The notes beneath the pieces were generated by a model, which saw only the letters and a program-made list of their open reading frames with translations, ran no database searches and was not told where the DNA came from. The position numbers and the translations under genes were made by a program. This document shows, piece after piece, positions 6,499 through 15,365 of a DNA stretch of 28,849 nucleotides; positions within the stretch are counted from its first letter, which is position 1; each line of letters starts with the position of its first letter. This DNA is from Magnetococcales bacterium (lineage in GTDB: Bacteria > Pseudomonadota > Magnetococcia > Magnetococcales > JADFYX01). Location of the stretch: the NCBI GenBank assembly GCA_015232795.1, contig JADFYX010000002.1, positions 1 through 28,849 of the forward strand, in the 5' to 3' direction.

Positions 6499-9222
6499 TT
6501 ATAACCCTGATTTCAAAATCGGCAAACGGACAAAAAATGTAGTACCTTGGCCTGACTTTGAAATGAAACCAATTTCCCCTTTGTGACTCTCTACTAGAAC
6601 TTTGCTGATGGATAGCCCAAGCCCCGTACCACCTTTCTTGCGAGTATCCGAAGAGTCTGCTTGGGCAAATTTATGGAACACCCTTGGGTGGAACTCTTCA
6701 GGTATGCCTTTACCATGATCGGTTATTGAGATTTGAACCCAAGTTTCTAATTGTTCCACTCTAATTTCTACTGTACCTTCAGGGTTTGAAAACTTGGCTG
6801 CATTGGATAACAAATTGGCCAATACCTGGCTGAGACGGCTTTCATCACCGTTAACCGCTAAAGCCTCCGGAATAGGTTCTATAATGGAATAGTTAATCCC
6901 ATATTTTTCAGCATAGCTGGCATTATCTTCGACCACCCGATTAATTAACAAGGATACATTCAACGGCTTGAACTTAAAATCCATCATTCCAGACTCCATC
7001 TTTTGGATGTCCAGAATATCGTTAATCAAAAGATTGAGACGCTCGCTATTGTTGTATGCCAGTTGCAAAAGTTTCTTGGCCTTTACTGGTAACTCTCCCG
7101 TTACTCCTGCAAGAACTATTTTTAGACCACCATAGATAGAGGTGAGTGGTGTACGAAGCTCATGGCTGACTGTAGAAATAAACTCACTTTTCAACTTGTC
7201 CGCCCTTTTGCGTTCTGTAAGGTCATGAAGGATACCAGTGAAAAGTCGCTTTTCTGCCAACTTTACCTCACTCACCGAAAGATCAACTGGAATCATTGTC
7301 CCTAGTTTGTGCACTCCTTCCACCTCCCAGTTAACTCTTTCAACATGCCCTTCATCCTTTTGAAATAACTGCTGTACAAACAATTGCTGGTTTCCATCGA
7401 AATGAGAAGGTATTAGCATACTTACGTTTTGTCCGGTTATCTCATCCAGGTTATAGCCAAACAATAGAGTTGCAGCCGGGTTTGCCGATTCGATTATTCC
7501 ATGTTCATTCATGGTAATAATTCCTTCCCCAGCACTATCAAAAATAGCTTTTAAGCGCGACTCGCGATCCGACAACTGTTTGGTGCGTTTTGAAACCATC
7601 TCCTCAATACGTGCTGCACGTCCAGTCATGATTAACTGAAAAGCTCCTAGCAGACTAGCGAAAAACAGTCCACCCACCAGAACAAACCATACCCCTAAAC
7701 TCCTTTTGGATTTCAAGTCAGCATGAGTTGGAGATAACTCCATCCGCCAATGACGGCCTCCAAAGTCCAGAGTTTTAGACCACCATGGACCTGATATACC
7801 AAGCCCTGATTCTAGTTTGTTTTCTTTTTCCCACAACCCCTTCCCCCCCCCATAACCAGCGAGAAAGATTTTATCTGTGGGGGATTCTTCGTCATAAAGT
7901 CTAGCAGAGATATCCGAGTGTTTTATTCCTTCCAAAGCTGAAGCGAACAAATCACCCACCCTAAACACCCCAACCCCATAGCCAATAAGATTTTTTCTGC
8001 GCTCCTCAATGGATGTAGATTTTTCTGAATAGATAGGAAGGAAAACCAGAACCCCGGCTTGGCTTTGTCTCTCTTGTATTAAATTAATACGTTTGGTGGC
8101 AATGGGGTTTCCAGTATCTCTTGCTAAATCCAGAGCAATTTTTCGTTTTGGGTTGGATGCTACATCGAAGCCTAAAGCGTTGTGGTTTGCTTGCAGAGGC
8201 TGAATATAGGCTACTGCTACATACTCATGGCGATCTAAAGCTACTGTTAGACCTCCCGTTGGTTTACGTTCTTTGATAGTAAAAGTTGGGTCAACCTCCT
8301 TTTGAATTTTGGCTTCAAAAACAGGCCGTTCATCTGCCAAGATCCTGGGATTAAAGGAGAGAGCATGTAGGCTGCCATGACGAGATAGAATACCTTGGGC
8401 AAAAAGTGTAAACCCCTTAAAATTAATTTTCTCAACCCCATGGTGATAATCCTTCAAGGTTTGAATCGCATCTAGATTGAGTTGTATTTTGCTCTCCAAT
8501 GTTTGCTGCAACAGAGCAGCTTGCTTGCGGAATTCCGAAATTATTCTCTGGGATTCCCAATTGCTGGTCACAATAAATATCGGTATCATACCAAGGATAA
8601 GTACCACAAGAGGCAGGGCAACAGACCAGCGCCGAGCTTTCCATAAGGGTTTTGGTTCACCAAAAAAAGTGAGTATTATTGGTACACCGATGAGAACACC
8701 AAGAGCATCTCCAACCCACCAAGTCCACCAGGAAAAAATAAAGTTAGCCCCATAAACTACACCACTAAGCCAAAGGGTGAAAATACCTACAGATGCACTG
8801 ACAAGACAGCTTGCTCCCCCAAAAATCAAAAAACGGAAAACCTCTTTCTGCTGATCCAATGGTGCAGGAAACCCAACAAAACGCCTTATCAACCACGCAC
8901 CAAATATAGATTGGATAGCAGCGCCAATTCCAATACCAGCAGATATAGCTACAGTTGTAAAAGTAAATACTTGTTGGGTAGCGGCTAGAGAGGCCCATAT
9001 ATTCAAGCTAAAAGAGCCAAGAAATACCCCAGGCCACAATCGCCACCCCCAAATTAACAGTGCTGCAAGAGCAACTCCCGAAGCAGGAAAAATTGCCGTG
9101 GCATAACCAGGAGGAATAGCCAACACCAACCCTGCCTTCCCTGCCAAAAGATAAACGATAGACAGAAGCAGTATAGAGGCAATGGATTTAGCTACCCTTG
9201 GCAATGGGTGGGCTGCGGTCAT
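6499..9222 (-). CDS. Membrane sensor histidine kinase (MASE1-CHASE-PAS-HisKA-HATPase)
   Basis: This 907-residue inner-membrane kinase starts with a multi-pass MASE1 sensor (about 10-200). A periplasmic CHASE domain (about 215-440, with ALGFDVASNP and LARDTGNPIAT signatures) and another membrane segment near 520-545 follow. A PAS domain (about 555-670) precedes HisKA with H687 in SHELRTPL, and a HATPase domain with DHGKGIP and GGTGLGLSIS boxes ends the protein. It has no receiver, so it must signal to a separate regulator; the receiver-only proteins at 4673-5530 are nearby candidates. The start is supported by AGGAG about 7 bases before the ATG and the hydrophobic first helix. Its gene points away from the glycosylation cluster, sharing the 9223-9582 intergenic region. 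CHASE domains commonly bind small extracellular ligands; the ligand here is unknown. Confidence 0.92.
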   Translation of the reverse strand: MTAAHPLPRVAKSIASILLLSIVYLLAGKAGLVLAIPPGYATAIFPASGVALAALLIWGWRLWPGVFLGSFSLNIWASLAATQQVFTFTTVAISAGIGIGAAIQSIFGAWLIRRFVGFPAPLDQQKEVFRFLIFGGASCLVSASVGIFTLWLSGVVYGANFIFSWWTWWVGDALGVLIGVPIILTFFGEPKPLWKARRWSVALPLVVLILGMIPIFIVTSNWESQRIISEFRKQAALLQQTLESKIQLNLDAIQTLKDYHHGVEKINFKGFTLFAQGILSRHGSLHALSFNPRILADERPVFEAKIQKEVDPTFTIKERKPTGGLTVALDRHEYVAVAYIQPLQANHNALGFDVASNPKRKIALDLARDTGNPIATKRINLIQERQSQAGVLVFLPIYSEKSTSIEERRKNLIGYGVGVFRVGDLFASALEGIKHSDISARLYDEESPTDKIFLAGYGGGKGLWEKENKLESGLGISGPWWSKTLDFGGRHWRMELSPTHADLKSKRSLGVWFVLVGGLFFASLLGAFQLIMTGRAARIEEMVSKRTKQLSDRESRLKAIFDSAGEGIITMNEHGIIESANPAATLLFGYNLDEITGQNVSMLIPSHFDGNQQLFVQQLFQKDEGHVERVNWEVEGVHKLGTMIPVDLSVSEVKLAEKRLFTGILHDLTERKRADKLKSEFISTVSHELRTPLTSIYGGLKIVLAGVTGELPVKAKKLLQLAYNNSERLNLLINDILDIQKMESGMMDFKFKPLNVSLLINRVVEDNASYAEKYGINYSIIEPIPEALAVNGDESRLSQVLANLLSNAAKFSNPEGTVEIRVEQLETWVQISITDHGKGIPEEFHPRVFHKFAQADSSDTRKKGGTGLGLSISKVLVESHKGEIGFISKSGQGTTFFVRLPILKSGL

Positions 9223-9273
9223 GATGGGCTCCTAAAAAGCAATATGTTGAGTCATCTTTTACCAACATACTAA

Positions 9274-9301
9274 AGTATAACCACCTTATTTTGCTTCACA
9301 A
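9274..9301 (-). promoter_or_regulatory. Candidate sigma-70 promoter of the MASE1-CHASE kinase
   Basis: On the minus strand TTGTGA (9301-9296), a 16-base spacer and TATACT (9279-9274) match 9 of 12 consensus positions. Transcription would start near 9267, giving a leader of about 45 bases before the ATG at 9222. This is a motif match only. Confidence 0.4.
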
Positions 9302-9400
9302 AGTTGGCTTTCAGAGTGATTCAGATAAACGATGATACACCAAACAATCCGACAAATCACATAGTTCATACACACCCAATTGGTGTTTATAGGTTTAATA

Positions 9401-9416
9401 CGGCACTATAATTGCC
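9401..9416 (+). promoter_or_regulatory. Candidate sigma-54 promoter
   Basis: CGGCACTATAATTGCC has GG and GC separated by exactly 10 bases, with GGCAC and TTGC boxes intact; it departs from consensus at the leading T and the last A/T. A start near 9427 would give a leader of about 155 bases before the small membrane protein gene. An imperfect dyad 15-30 bases upstream could bind an activator. Sigma-54 control is common for flagellar and surface-glycan genes, which fits the downstream cluster, but this is inferred from the motif. Confidence 0.5.
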
Positions 9417-9582
9417 ATTAATAACTACATTTAGGTAGCTGCTACTAAAATTGCGTAAAAAAGTAGCAAATTATAATAAATCATTCTAATGAGCGATATA
9501 AGATGCAATAATGGGGTAATTTAGCTGTTATAAGCTATTGGTTTGACCCCAAATAGCAACCTTTTTTTATAGGTCACGCATT

Positions 9583-9786
9583 ATGTTATTAGATGAAATA
9601 ATTTCATTTATTATGGATTTACCTGGAATTATCGTAGGTATTTTCACCAAAGGTATGCATACAATCATTGCCGGACTTATGCCCCTGTTTATTATGGCAT
9701 TTATTCTTTGGATTATCTTGAAATATTTAAGCAAACCTGAAAAAACAGAACCTTCTTTATTAGAAGAAGAGGGATCTGAACCTTAA
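9583..9786 (+). CDS. Small single-pass membrane protein, unknown family
   Basis: The protein has 67 residues: an amphipathic or hydrophobic N-terminal part (about 1-30), a clear membrane helix (about 30-50, IIAGLMPLFIMAFILWIILKYL), and a short charged tail rich in Glu, Lys and Pro with a few Ser/Thr. I recognise no family. A weak AGGT lies about 10 bases before the ATG. It is the first gene after the sigma-54-like motif and lies 43 bases before the first GT41 gene, separated only by a hairpin. It could anchor or recruit the soluble glycosyltransferases at the membrane, but that is inference from position. Coding status rests on the coherent membrane helix and its co-directional placement. Confidence 0.65.
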   Translation: MLLDEIISFIMDLPGIIVGIFTKGMHTIIAGLMPLFIMAFILWIILKYLSKPEKTEPSLLEEEGSEP

Positions 9787-9787
9787 G

Positions 9788-9822
9788 AATGTTATAGCCA
9801 AATGATATTTTGCTATAACATT
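9788..9822 (+). promoter_or_regulatory. Hairpin filling the ribosome-site region of the first GT41 gene
   Basis: AATGTTATAGC (9788-9798) and GCTATAACATT (9812-9822) form a perfect 11-bp stem around a 13-base loop. It starts one base after the upstream stop and ends 7 bases before the ATG at 9830, occupying the space where a Shine-Dalgarno would be; none is visible. No T-run follows, so a translational or RNA-processing role is more likely than termination. Confidence 0.6.
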
Positions 9823-9829
9823 ATCTACT

Positions 9830-12421
9830 ATGCCTATTCGTCAGAAAAAAGAGTCTACTAAGTCTGCATCTAATGGTGAAACTGAGTTAACAGTTGCTGC
9901 TGCATATGCAAAAGCTGTTTCCCATGTGCAAGCTGCACAATACCCAGAGGCTGATCAACTTTGTTCGGCAATTTTACAAGCTTACCCAACTCATATTGAT
10001 GCTATTAATTTACTGGGGGTAATTGCCCAAAAAATCAACCGTCATGATCTGGCAGTTGAACAGTTTAGCCGTGCTATTGCAATTGATAATAGCACGGCTA
10101 TTTTATATTACAATTTAGGAACATCCCTCTATCCTTTGGGGCGAGTAGAAGAGGCTGTGGTGGCTTTAAAGATTGCTGTTGATAAAGAGCCTGGAAATTT
10201 CCAGATTAAAAATTATTTAAAAAACATTCAAAAAAAGCAACCACTCAAAAAGGGCAATAATAAACAAGACAACAGATTTAAAATAGCCTTTCAACAAGGC
10301 ATAAAACTGCATCAAAATGGCAAATTAGATGCAGCTTTAAACAGCTATAACTCTGCACTTATTCTCCAGCCCGACAACCCTGCTTTACTCTCAAATATTG
10401 GGCTTGCTCTGCACTCTAAAGGCAGATTGACACAAGCTGTTCAAGCCTATCAAAAAGCCATAACCATTAAACCTGACCATGCCCAGGCTCATTATAATCT
10501 TGGCAATATTTTAAAAGAGCAAAAAAAAGATAAAAGAGCCATAGAACACTATAACAAAGCCATTGCCGTTCAGCCTGATTATCTCGATGCCTATAACAAC
10601 CTTGGCAATACCTTAAAAGAGCGCGGAGAATTGGATGAAGCAGTTGCTATTTTAGAAAAAGCAATCTTGCTATATCCAAATTCCAGCAAATCACTATATA
10701 ACCTTGGCAGTGCACTATTTGAGCTAGAGTTAATAGATAGAGCAGTAGCCTGTTATAAAAAAGCTATTGCTATTGAACCCCAATATGCCCAAGCACATAA
10801 TAATCTTGGCACTGCCTTACAAAAACAAGGGGATCTTGACAAAGCTTATACAAGCTTTAAAAATGCCATAAAAATTAAACCTGACTATGCCCAAGCATAC
10901 TGTAATATTGGTGATATTTTAACTAAACAGGGAAAGTTGGCTGATGCAGTTGTGTATCTGCAAAAAGCCATAACAATTAAACCAAATTTAGCTCAGGCCC
11001 ACAACAATTTTGCTGTTGCTCTGCATAAACAGGGCAGCTTAACCCAAAGTATCGACAGTTGTAAAAAAGCATTAGCTTTAAAACCAGACTTTGCTCAAGC
11101 CTATTTTAATATTGGAGTTGCCCTTCAAGACCAAGGCAAACTACATGAAGCAGTTGTTAGCTTTAAACAAGCTGTAGCCATAAAAGCCGATTATGAGGAT
11201 GCATACAGCAATCTTCTGCTCTGTTGCCAATATATTCCTGGTCAAACATTGGGCAATCTACTGGAAATTCATAAAAACTGGGGCAAAAATCTTCTTGCCT
11301 ATCAAAAGACAGAAATATTTAGCTTTGCTAATGATACCTCAATTACCCGTAAACTACGCATAGGCTTGGTATCTTCTGATCTTGGTCTACATCCTGTTGG
11401 ATATTTTATGGCAGGTTTTTTAAAACACCACTCTCGCCAAAAGTATGAAATAATCTGTTATTCAGATCGCAAGCCTGATGAACTGACTACAATATTACAG
11501 GATTATTCTGACTGTTGGGTTGCTACCAACAGTATGGGTGATAATGAACTTGCCCAACGTATTTATAATGACAATGTTGATATATTAATTGATCTTGGGG
11601 GGCATACAGCAAAAAACAGACTTATTGTATTTGCCAAAAGGCCTGCTCCGATACAGATAAGCTGGGCTGGTTATGTTGGTACCACAGGGTTGCCAACTAT
11701 GGATTACCTAATAGCAGACCAACATTATGTTAGAGTTGATGAAGATAAATTTTATACGGAACATATTATAAGACTAGCAGACTCCTGGGTCTCTTATACC
11801 CCTCCTCCTTATACTCCTAAAAGAGACAAAAAAAGATCATCACGGATCATGCTGGGAAATTTCGGTAATCCCCAAAAAATAAATAATGAAATGCTACATG
11901 TATGGTCGCAAATTCTCCTAAAAGCTTCCAATACTGATCTGCTTCTTATCTACAAAGGTATGGATAATCCATACACCGTTAATAGAATAAACAGTTTTTT
12001 TAGCAAAGCGGGAATAGATAAAAATAGAATAAATATTGTAGGCCGCCTTCCCCACCAGCAGTTACTGGACAGATACAACGAGATAGACATTGCATTGGAC
12101 ACACTACCATATTCTGGTGGTCTAACTAGTTTTGAGGCTTTGTGGATGGGTGTGCCAGTGATAACAACCTATGGAGATACCTTTGCAGGTCGTCACTGCG
12201 CAAGTATACTTAGCTCTCTGGGCCTTGAAAAATTAGTAACCAATAATTTTGCAGAGTATATTCAGCTCTGTGTGGATCTAATCGCAGATCCGCAAAAGTT
12301 GGCTTTGTTAAGATACAATTTACACGATAAGATGAAGAATTCACCTCTTTGTAATCACAGTATGTTCACCAATGATTTAGAAAATGAGCTAGCTAGAATC
12401 TGGCAAAAGTGGTGCAAATAA
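9830..12421 (+). CDS. TPR-GT41 glycosyltransferase (SPINDLY/OGT-like), copy 1
   Basis: This 863-residue, probably cytosolic protein has an N-terminal TPR cassette (about 18-130), a Lys/Asn-rich linker, nine further 34-residue TPRs (about 148-465) and a GT41 domain (about 506-863). GT41 enzymes move a sugar from a nucleotide sugar to Ser/Thr, and the TPR superhelix selects protein substrates. Visible catalytic-site matches are H521 in DLGLHPVGYF and K683 in GNPQKIN, equivalent to the human OGT HP and UDP-contacting Lys motifs. The UDP-phosphate loop reads YSGGLTSFEALW, with Ser where OGT has a second Thr. The start is supported by alignment of its N-terminus with the second copy downstream. 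The likely target is a surface or flagellar protein or another protein; donor sugar is unknown. Confidence 0.9.
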   Translation: MPIRQKKESTKSASNGETELTVAAAYAKAVSHVQAAQYPEADQLCSAILQAYPTHIDAINLLGVIAQKINRHDLAVEQFSRAIAIDNSTAILYYNLGTSLYPLGRVEEAVVALKIAVDKEPGNFQIKNYLKNIQKKQPLKKGNNKQDNRFKIAFQQGIKLHQNGKLDAALNSYNSALILQPDNPALLSNIGLALHSKGRLTQAVQAYQKAITIKPDHAQAHYNLGNILKEQKKDKRAIEHYNKAIAVQPDYLDAYNNLGNTLKERGELDEAVAILEKAILLYPNSSKSLYNLGSALFELELIDRAVACYKKAIAIEPQYAQAHNNLGTALQKQGDLDKAYTSFKNAIKIKPDYAQAYCNIGDILTKQGKLADAVVYLQKAITIKPNLAQAHNNFAVALHKQGSLTQSIDSCKKALALKPDFAQAYFNIGVALQDQGKLHEAVVSFKQAVAIKADYEDAYSNLLLCCQYIPGQTLGNLLEIHKNWGKNLLAYQKTEIFSFANDTSITRKLRIGLVSSDLGLHPVGYFMAGFLKHHSRQKYEIICYSDRKPDELTTILQDYSDCWVATNSMGDNELAQRIYNDNVDILIDLGGHTAKNRLIVFAKRPAPIQISWAGYVGTTGLPTMDYLIADQHYVRVDEDKFYTEHIIRLADSWVSYTPPPYTPKRDKKRSSRIMLGNFGNPQKINNEMLHVWSQILLKASNTDLLLIYKGMDNPYTVNRINSFFSKAGIDKNRINIVGRLPHQQLLDRYNEIDIALDTLPYSGGLTSFEALWMGVPVITTYGDTFAGRHCASILSSLGLEKLVTNNFAEYIQLCVDLIADPQKLALLRYNLHDKMKNSPLCNHSMFTNDLENELARIWQKWCK
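10273..11230 (+). repeat. Coding tandem repeats: nine 102-base TPR units
   Basis: Nine 34-codon units recur with KP-D-[YFH]-AQAH/Y-NLG type cores and LDEA-type helices. Repetition is clear at protein level and partial at DNA level, which makes this stretch prone to unequal recombination and assembly error. Confidence 0.8.
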
Positions 12422-12457
12422 AAAGATAACTCGTATAGGCCAGTTAAACTATCTTTT
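12421..12457 (+). terminator. Possible intrinsic terminator or attenuator after GT41 copy 1
   Basis: AAAAGATA (12421-12428) pairs with TATCTTTT (12450-12457), extended internally by ACT/AGT pairing. The stem is AT-rich and the T-run is part of the stem. It lies directly after the stop codon and before a candidate promoter, suggesting partial separation of the two GT41 genes. Confidence 0.4.
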
Positions 12458-12478
12458 GCAAAAATTAAAGCATATTAA

Positions 12479-12506
12479 TTGACATTGTAAAAGTGTATGG
12501 CAAAAT
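12479..12506 (+). promoter_or_regulatory. Candidate sigma-70 promoter of GT41 copy 2
   Basis: A perfect TTGACA (12479-12484), 16-base spacer and CAAAAT (12501-12506) match 10 of 12 consensus positions. A start near 12513 would leave about 39 bases of leader before the ATG at 12552. Confidence 0.42.
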
Positions 12507-12551
12507 GAACTGTTATATTTAATAAAAATTTTACATGTTAGTGAAAAAATT

Positions 12552-15365
12552 ATGAATGAAAACAAACCATCGCAACCAACAGATAGTAACAAATCAGAAC
12601 TAACTGTTGACGAAGCATATACTAGGGCCATTGGTCTTATAAAAGCCGAACGCTATAAAGAGGCCGACCAGTTATGTACAACCCTTCTGCAATTAGTGCC
12701 AAATAATATTCAACTAATTAATTTACTTGGTGTTATAGCGCAAAAGGTCAACCGCCACGATCTAGCAATTGAGCAGTTTCAAAAGGCAATAAATATTGAT
12801 GATAGCAGTGCTTTACTTTTTTATAATTTAGGTACATCCCTTTATCCAGTGGGGCGTAAAAGTGAGGCTATCCAAGTTATAAAAACGGCTATTAGAAAAG
12901 ACCCTGAGAATAAACAGTATAAAGAATATTTGAATGGTATAGAAAATAATACAATCCCCCTACCAGAAAATCCTGATAACCAAGAGCAAGCTGAATCATT
13001 TTTACAAAAAGGTGCCAAACTACATAAAACTGGTCACATTGACGAAGCAATATATTGGTATCATAGGGTTCTTGAAATTCAGCCTAAACATACGGCAGCT
13101 TTAAGCAATCTTGGTTCAGCTTTAAGATTTCAAGGTAAGTTTGATGAAGCTATCACCTGTTATCAACAGGCAATTATTATTCAACCGGATTTGAGTGATG
13201 CTCACTACAACCTTGCCAACACACTAAAAGAACAAGGCCGTATTGATGAAGCTATCAATATTTACCGAAATACAATATTGGTAAAACCAGATTTTGCTCA
13301 AGCTCACTGCAACCTTGGTTCTGCTCTAAAAGAGCAAGGTAAAATAGATGAGGCAATTACAAGTTTTAAAAAAGCAGTTGCTATTAAGCCAGATTATTTC
13401 ACAGCTCACTATAATCTTGGCAATAGCCTAAAGGAGAAAGGCAAACTTGATGAAGCGGCAGACTGCTATAACAATGCACTCTCTCATAATCCAAATTTTG
13501 TCCAAGCTCTCTGTAATCTAGGTGCTACCCAATGTGATCGGGGTAAGCTTGATTATGCGACAGCATGCTTGCAGAAGGCTATCGCAATTAAACCAGATTA
13601 TTATGATGCCTACTGCAACCTTGGTAATACCTTTAAAAAGCTAGGAAAACTCGATGATGCTGCTGCATGTCTGCAAAAAGCCATTGATTTAAAACCTGAA
13701 ATTTCCTTAGCCCACTGTAATCTCGGTGTTATTTTCCTTAAGCAAGGTAAACTCGGAAATGCCATTATAAGCTTGCAAAAAGCCATTGAAATAACGCCAA
13801 CTTATGCCGAAGCCTTCAGTAATCTTGGTGTCGCATTAAAAGACCAAGGTAAACTAAAAGAGGCTGCTCGTAGTTACCACAAAGCTGTTACTATTAAACC
13901 CGATTTTTTTGAAGCTCATTTTAATCTTGGCAATGTGTTAAACACCCAAGGCAGACTTGATGAAGCTGCTATCTGCTTTCAAAACGCCATCACCATAAAT
14001 CCCAACTATGTAGAGGCATTCAGTAACCTTGCCTCCAACCTAAAAGCCCAAGGCAAAATTGATGAAGCGTTGGTGTGCTATCAAAATGCCTTAGCAATTA
14101 AACCCAACTTTCATGAGGCACACAGTAATTTATTGTTGTGTTTACAATATTTTAATGGCGACTTAAAACATATACTTGACCAACACAAACTCTGGAACAC
14201 ACGTCACACCCAACATCTGCCAACTTCCATCTGCTCGCAGCAAAAAAGCGATGATCCAAATAAACTGTTGCATGTCGGGTTTGTCTCTGGAGATTTTCAC
14301 AAACATTCTGTCAGCTATTTTCTTGAATCATTTTTTGAATCTTATAATAAAAAGAAATTTGTATTTCACTGCTATTCAAACTCTCATTTGGAAGATGCGG
14401 TCACCAAAAGACTACAAGAAAATGTAAAGAAATGGCGTAATATTTTTGGGCAAAATGACGATGCTGTTGTCGAGATGATACAGTCTGACAAAATAGATAT
14501 TTTGGTTGATCTATCGGGCCACACAAAAAACAATCGGCTTTTACTGTTTGCCAGAAAACCTGCTCCTATTCAGGTGACATATCTGGGCTATCCAAATACC
14601 ACAGGATTAGATGCAATAGACTATCGCATTACCGATAATATAGCTGACCCTCAAGGTTACGCAGATCAATATTGTGTTGAAGAGTTGGTTAGACTGGAAA
14701 ATGGATTTCTTTGTTATACACCACCATCCGCAACTCCCGATGTTTCCCCTTTAAACATGAAAAAAGCTGGTTATGTTACTTTTGTCAGTTTTAACAATTT
14801 GGCAAAAATATCTAAAGATGTTATAAAAGTTTGGGCTGAAATTTTAAAAAGAGTTCCCGACTCCAGACTGTTGATTAAAAACAAATCCATGGGTTGTCAA
14901 TCTGTAAAAGAGCGTTATATATCAATGTTTAATCAAGAGTCTATTGATTCTACAAGGTTAACCCTATTACCAAGAACTGAAGAAACCCAAGACCATTTTG
15001 CCACCTATGCTAATGGTGATGTCTGTTTGGACCCATTTCCCTACAACGGTGCCACAACAACTTGTGAGGCTCTATGGATGGGTATGCCAGTAATTGTGTT
15101 ACGAGGGGATCGTCATAGCTCACGAGTGGGAGCAAGTATTCTAACACAAGTTGGTCTGGACGAACTGATTGCCAATGATGTTGAAGAGTATATTGAAAAA
15201 GCAGTAGTGCTTGCCAATGATCCGGCAAGATTAAAAAAATATCGTAAAAAATTACGTACACGTGTAAAAAAATCTTCCATATGTGACAGTAAAGAGTTCT
15301 CCAAAAATATGGGTACGGCTTTTCGCGACATCTGGAAAAAATGGTGTGCTCAAGAAGATTCGTAA
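12552..15365 (+). CDS. TPR-GT41 glycosyltransferase (SPINDLY/OGT-like), copy 2
   Basis: This 937-residue paralogue of the preceding gene product shares its N-terminal cassette closely (for example EADQLC, NLLGVIAQK, NRHDLA, NLGTSLYP), then carries about eleven 34-residue TPRs (about 145-530) and a GT41 domain (about 571-937). Catalytic-site matches are H585 in GDFHKHSVSYF, K752 in NNLAKIS and the phosphate loop YNGATTTCEALW, which keeps the paired Thr that copy 1 has as Thr-Ser. The GT domains of the two copies are much less alike than their N-termini, suggesting different acceptors or donors rather than recent redundancy. No strong Shine-Dalgarno precedes the ATG. It probably has its own promoter at 12479-12506. 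Confidence 0.9.
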   Translation: MNENKPSQPTDSNKSELTVDEAYTRAIGLIKAERYKEADQLCTTLLQLVPNNIQLINLLGVIAQKVNRHDLAIEQFQKAINIDDSSALLFYNLGTSLYPVGRKSEAIQVIKTAIRKDPENKQYKEYLNGIENNTIPLPENPDNQEQAESFLQKGAKLHKTGHIDEAIYWYHRVLEIQPKHTAALSNLGSALRFQGKFDEAITCYQQAIIIQPDLSDAHYNLANTLKEQGRIDEAINIYRNTILVKPDFAQAHCNLGSALKEQGKIDEAITSFKKAVAIKPDYFTAHYNLGNSLKEKGKLDEAADCYNNALSHNPNFVQALCNLGATQCDRGKLDYATACLQKAIAIKPDYYDAYCNLGNTFKKLGKLDDAAACLQKAIDLKPEISLAHCNLGVIFLKQGKLGNAIISLQKAIEITPTYAEAFSNLGVALKDQGKLKEAARSYHKAVTIKPDFFEAHFNLGNVLNTQGRLDEAAICFQNAITINPNYVEAFSNLASNLKAQGKIDEALVCYQNALAIKPNFHEAHSNLLLCLQYFNGDLKHILDQHKLWNTRHTQHLPTSICSQQKSDDPNKLLHVGFVSGDFHKHSVSYFLESFFESYNKKKFVFHCYSNSHLEDAVTKRLQENVKKWRNIFGQNDDAVVEMIQSDKIDILVDLSGHTKNNRLLLFARKPAPIQVTYLGYPNTTGLDAIDYRITDNIADPQGYADQYCVEELVRLENGFLCYTPPSATPDVSPLNMKKAGYVTFVSFNNLAKISKDVIKVWAEILKRVPDSRLLIKNKSMGCQSVKERYISMFNQESIDSTRLTLLPRTEETQDHFATYANGDVCLDPFPYNGATTTCEALWMGMPVIVLRGDRHSSRVGASILTQVGLDELIANDVEEYIEKAVVLANDPARLKKYRKKLRTRVKKSSICDSKEFSKNMGTAFRDIWKKWCAQEDS
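12985..14150 (+). repeat. Coding tandem repeats: about eleven 102-base TPR units
   Basis: Repeated 34-codon units with NLG, LK-Q-G-K-[LI]-DEA and KPD-[YF] cores fill this part of GT41 copy 2, two more than in copy 1. This points to expansion or contraction by unequal recombination. Confidence 0.8.

Larger units (their letters stand above)
9223..9582. other. Divergent intergenic regulatory region (360 bases)
   Basis: No convincing coding frame is present. It holds a candidate sigma-70 promoter for the kinase gene (9274-9301, minus), a sigma-54-like motif pointing right (9401-9416), and an imperfect dyad upstream of it (ACACCCAATTGGTGT, about 9372-9386) that could be an activator site. Within the predicted leader are an inverted repeat GCTACT/AGTAGC (9441-9446 and 9462-9467) and a longer imperfect dyad framed by GGGGT and ACCCC (9513-9550). 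These features suggest regulated expression of the small membrane protein and glycosyltransferases. Confidence 0.6.

Noticed and set aside
10273..14150. CRISPR-like regular repeats
   Set aside because: They are in-frame 102-base TPR-coding units with no spacers of foreign type.
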